Part shown: piece after piece, positions 5,707 to 7,674 of the stretch | Layout of the letters: the number at the start of each line of letters is the position of its first letter | How positions within the stretch are numbered: position 1 is the stretch's first letter | From: Methylococcaceae bacterium | GTDB lineage: Bacteria; Pseudomonadota; Gammaproteobacteria; Methylococcales; Methylococcaceae | NCBI GenBank assembly: GCA_028678445.1 | Contig: JAJRDJ010000138.1 | Coordinates: forward strand, 1 to 7,674 | Length of the DNA: 7,674 bases | Direction: 5' to 3' | Notes under the pieces: generated by a model | What the model saw: the letters and a program-made list of their open reading frames with translations, nothing else | Database searches by the model: none | What the model was told of the DNA's origin: nothing | Made by a program: the position numbers and the translations under genes

Positions 5707-6363
5707 ATGACACAAGACGAACTCAAACAGAAAGTCGCCGAGGCCGCCCTGGAATACGTCAAGGGCTACTCCATTCTCGGTATCGGCACCGGCTCGACGA
5801 CCCGCCTGTTCATCAATTGCCTGGCGGATATCAAGAATAATATTGAGGGGACGGTGTCCAGCTCCAACGCCAGCACCGAGCAACTCAAGAAACTGGGTAT
5901 CCCCGTGCTTGAATTGAATGATGTGGGCACCCTGGATGTTTATGTGGACGGGGCCGACGAGATCAATCCGCAGAAGCAGCTGATCAAGGGCGGTGGCGCG
6001 GCGCTGACCCGCGAGAAAATCATTGCCGGGGCCAGCCGCAAATTCATCTGTATCGCGGACGACACCAAATACGTGGATGTGCTGGGCAAATTCCCGCTGC
6101 CGGTTGAGGTCATACCCATGGCGCGCAGCTTCGTGGCACGCGAGCTGGTCAAGCTGGGCGGCCAGCCGGTGTGGCGCGAGAACTGCGTGACCGACAACGG
6201 CGGTCAAATCCTGGATGTCTGGAATCTGTCCATCCTGAATCCCCTGGAGACGGAACAGGTCATCAACAACATACCGGGTGTGATAACCGTCGGGATTTTT
6301 GCCATGCGCCCCGCCGATGTGGTGCTGCTCGGCGGCGCCGACGGCGTGCGACGCATCAACTGA
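5707..6363 (+). CDS. rpiA: Ribose-5-phosphate isomerase A
   Basis: Interconverts ribose 5-phosphate and ribulose 5-phosphate in the non-oxidative pentose phosphate pathway; cytosolic. It has 218 residues against 219 in E. coli. The substrate phosphate loop GIGTGSTTRLF is at 25-35 and SSNAST at 52-57. The catalytic set falls on the same numbers as in E. coli: D81 and D84 in DGADEIN, K94 in LIKGGGAALTREK, and E103 in the same motif. The GGADGV near the C-terminus also fits. The start is the ATG at 5707, with AAGGAA (5695-5700) six bases before it and the family N-terminus MTQDELKQKVAEAAL. The reading frame stays open upstream through the antisense of ilvA to 4219, but that extension is not protein of this family. 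The gene is divergent from ilvA, as seen in other proteobacteria, and convergent with nadC 19 bases away. Confidence 0.97.
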   Translation: MTQDELKQKVAEAALEYVKGYSILGIGTGSTTRLFINCLADIKNNIEGTVSSSNASTEQLKKLGIPVLELNDVGTLDVYVDGADEINPQKQLIKGGGAALTREKIIAGASRKFICIADDTKYVDVLGKFPLPVEVIPMARSFVARELVKLGGQPVWRENCVTDNGGQILDVWNLSILNPLETEQVINNIPGVITVGIFAMRPADVVLLGGADGVRRIN

Positions 6364-6382
6364 CGCGGACTGGTCGATGCTG

Positions 6383-7240
6383 TCAGCGGGGGTCGGCGTC
6401 GCCTCGGGCGCCGATCACCACTCGCATTGACAAGTCGATGGCGTGGACATTTTTTGTCAGAGCTCCCACCGAAATGTAATCCACACCGGTTGCGGCGATG
6501 TCCCTGATGTTGTCCAAGGTTACGCTGCCCGAGACTTCGAGCTCCGCACATCCTTTCGTGATAGCGACAGCCTCGCGCATCATGGGCAACGAAAATTCGT
6601 CCAGCAGGATGCGCATCACACCGGCGTCCAGTGCTTCCTTCAGCTCATCGGTGGATTCGACCTCGACTTCAATCATCACCCCCGCATCGAGTGCCTGCGC
6701 CTGCCGCACGGCCTGGGTAATCGAGCCGGCCGCCAGAATGTGGTTTTCCTTGATGAGAATACCATCATACAGCCCTATCCGATGGTTGTGGCAACCACCG
6801 CAGCGCACGGCATACTTTTGGGCATCACGAAGCCCCGGCAGGGTTTTCCGGGTATCCAGCACCCGGACGGCGGTGCCCGTCACGGCGCGGGCGAACTGGC
6901 GCGAGAGAGTAGCGGTGGCGGAGAGGGTCTGCAGGAGATTGAGGGCGGTTCTTTCACCCGTCATCAAGGCTCTCGCGCTGCCTTGCAGGGTACACAGCCG
7001 CTCACCCGGCTGGGCCTCTGTGCCTTCTTCGATATCCCAAGCAATCTGCAGCGTGGGATCCAGTCTTGAAAAAACCGCTGCGAACCAAGGCTGACCACAG
7101 AGCACCATGGTTTCGCGGGTGATGACGCTCGCCGCCGCCATGGCGGTTGCCGGCAGGATGGAAGCCGTCAGATCGCCCGTGCCAACATCCTCGGCCAGAA
7201 AGCGGTCGATGTCGTTTGGATTCGGCAGCGTGGGGGTCAT
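6383..7240 (-). CDS. nadC: Nicotinate-nucleotide pyrophosphorylase, carboxylating (quinolinate phosphoribosyltransferase)
   Basis: Joins quinolinate and PRPP to give nicotinate mononucleotide and CO2, in de novo NAD synthesis; cytosolic. It has 285 residues, close to the family norm (E. coli 297). The N-terminal open-faced sandwich domain carries LAEDVGTGDLTA (15-26). The barrel domain carries the active-site residues, all shifted by eight from the well-studied mycobacterial enzyme: R97 (TGERTALN), R131 (DTRKTLPGLR), H153 and R154 (CHNHRIGLYDG), K164 (LIKENH), E193 (EVEVE) and D214 (LLDEF). The conserved LEVSG and GVDYISVGALTK (252-263) follow. The start at 7240 gives the family N-terminus, but no clear Shine-Dalgarno is visible (CCGAG before the ATG). 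A hairpin-bearing leader region lies upstream. The stop is 19 bases from the rpiA stop. Confidence 0.95.
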   Translation of the reverse strand: MTPTLPNPNDIDRFLAEDVGTGDLTASILPATAMAAASVITRETMVLCGQPWFAAVFSRLDPTLQIAWDIEEGTEAQPGERLCTLQGSARALMTGERTALNLLQTLSATATLSRQFARAVTGTAVRVLDTRKTLPGLRDAQKYAVRCGGCHNHRIGLYDGILIKENHILAAGSITQAVRQAQALDAGVMIEVEVESTDELKEALDAGVMRILLDEFSLPMMREAVAITKGCAELEVSGSVTLDNIRDIAATGVDYISVGALTKNVHAIDLSMRVVIGARGDADPR

Positions 7241-7284
7241 GCTCGGTGACTAGGGGTTGTCGGCTTGTTGGCGGTTAGCCTGAA

Positions 7285-7320
7285 TAAGCCTGCCTGCCGT
7301 AAATCCGACAGACAGGCTTA
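7285..7320. repeat. 12-bp imperfect inverted repeat upstream of nadC
   Basis: TAAGCCTGCCTG (7285-7296) faces CAGACAGGCTTA (7309-7320): 11 of 12 positions pair, with C7293-A7312 the only mismatch, and CG pairs inside close a small loop (7300-7305). A second copy of AGCCTG at 7277-7282 could compete for the CAGGCT at 7313-7318. It lies about 45 bases upstream of the nadC start. No T-run follows directly on either strand. It may be an operator, a leader structure or a weak terminator for the partial gene upstream. Confidence 0.6.
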
Positions 7321-7387
7321 AGGTTTCAGAGGATGAGGGGGTGCCGCTGTTGCACGGCAACCCTGAGGGTCATGGGCGGTGTCGTTC

Positions 7388-7417
7388 AGGAGAAGGCGAG
7401 AATACCCCGCCTTGCCT
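7388..7417. terminator. Possible hairpin downstream of the partial right-edge gene
   Basis: AAGGCG (7393-7398) pairs perfectly with CGCCTT (7408-7413) around a nine-base loop. AGG/CCT pairs outside a small internal loop extend it to 7388-7417. It sits about 45 bases after the stop of the minus-strand gene at 7460. Read on the minus strand, the hairpin is followed by a short pyrimidine-rich stretch rather than a true T-tract, so terminator activity is uncertain. Confidence 0.3.
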
Positions 7418-7459
7418 AAGAATGTTGACTCTGCGAAAAGTCACCCACCGATGACCACG

Positions 7460-7674
7460 CTATTTCTTGATTTTCGCCGGCTTTTTAGGCGCGGCGCTGG
7501 CCTTGCCTTTACCCTTTGCGGTGCCGACAGCCGTTTTGGATACCGTCGGCGACACCCCGGCATCCTTCAGTTTGGCGGCATAAGTGGCACGCTCGGAGGC
7601 TGGCATCATGATGAGACCTTCTGCCTTCAGGTAGCCCTTGTCGCCCCAGGCATTCTCACTGGTGATTTCAGCCA
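7460..7674 (-). CDS. C-terminal part of an unidentified protein with a lysine-rich tail (5' end outside window)
   Basis: A minus-strand frame runs open from the right edge to a TAG at 7460-7462, giving 70 residues. The first 45 or so read as a normal globular sequence: ITSENAWGDKGYLKAEG, then MMPASERATYAAKLKDAGV. The last 20 or so are low complexity and rich in Lys, Ala, Gly and Pro, ending KKPAKIKK. I do not recognise the family. The WGDKGY piece faintly resembles the WGE-x-GY motif of papain-like proteases, but the rest does not fit and I do not propose it. The basic tail could bind nucleic acid or an acidic partner; this is inference. It is upstream of nadC on the same strand, but the gap of about 220 bases with hairpins argues for separate transcription. 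Confidence 0.65.
   Translation of the reverse strand, partial: AEITSENAWGDKGYLKAEGLIMMPASERATYAAKLKDAGVSPTVSKTAVGTAKGKGKASAAPKKPAKIKK

Overview
The window looks like a core-chromosome segment of a gammaproteobacterium with a fairly GC-rich genome. The evidence is the gene set and its order: ygfB-pepP on one strand, zapA divergent from it, and 6S RNA directly after zapA. This is the classic gammaproteobacterial pepP-ygfB-zapA-ssrS neighbourhood. The further run EVE-domain gene, ilvA and rpiA also occurs near this locus in Pseudomonas-like genomes. I cannot name the genus from the sequence. I see no IS element, phage gene, tRNA, CRISPR array or integrase.

Layout. 1-1277 (-): pepP, with its 3' end cut by the window edge. 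1290-1826 (-): ygfB, 12 bases upstream of pepP and probably in one operon with it. 1827-1911: divergent promoter region. 1912-2142 (+): an unusually short zapA. 2231-2419 (+): 6S RNA (ssrS), well supported by its closing stem, central bubble and terminal arm. 2470-2856 (-): an unrecognised small four-helix membrane protein. 2857-3248: about 390 bases with no convincing gene, containing a 12-bp inverted repeat. 3249-3710 (+): EVE-domain protein. 3707-4024 (+): SMR transporter of the Gdx/SugE guanidinium-exporter type, overlapping the EVE gene by 4 bases. 4045-5589 (-): ilvA, convergent with the transporter. 5590-5706: divergent promoter region. 5707-6363 (+): rpiA. 6383-7240 (-): nadC, convergent with rpiA. 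7241-7459: leader or intergenic DNA with hairpins. 7460-7674 (-): the C-terminus of an unidentified protein with a lysine-rich tail; its 5' part lies outside the window.

The genes do not form one pathway. They cover proline-peptide processing, cell division (ZapA with FtsZ), global RNA polymerase control (6S), isoleucine synthesis (IlvA), the pentose phosphate pathway (RpiA) and NAD synthesis (NadC). The accessory-looking part is 2420-4024. There the 5-formyltetrahydrofolate cyclo-ligase gene (ygfA/fau), often found after 6S RNA, is absent. In its place are the small membrane protein, the inverted repeat, and the translationally coupled EVE-Gdx pair. I find no clear case for a wholly new system; that section and the nadC leader deserve the closest look.
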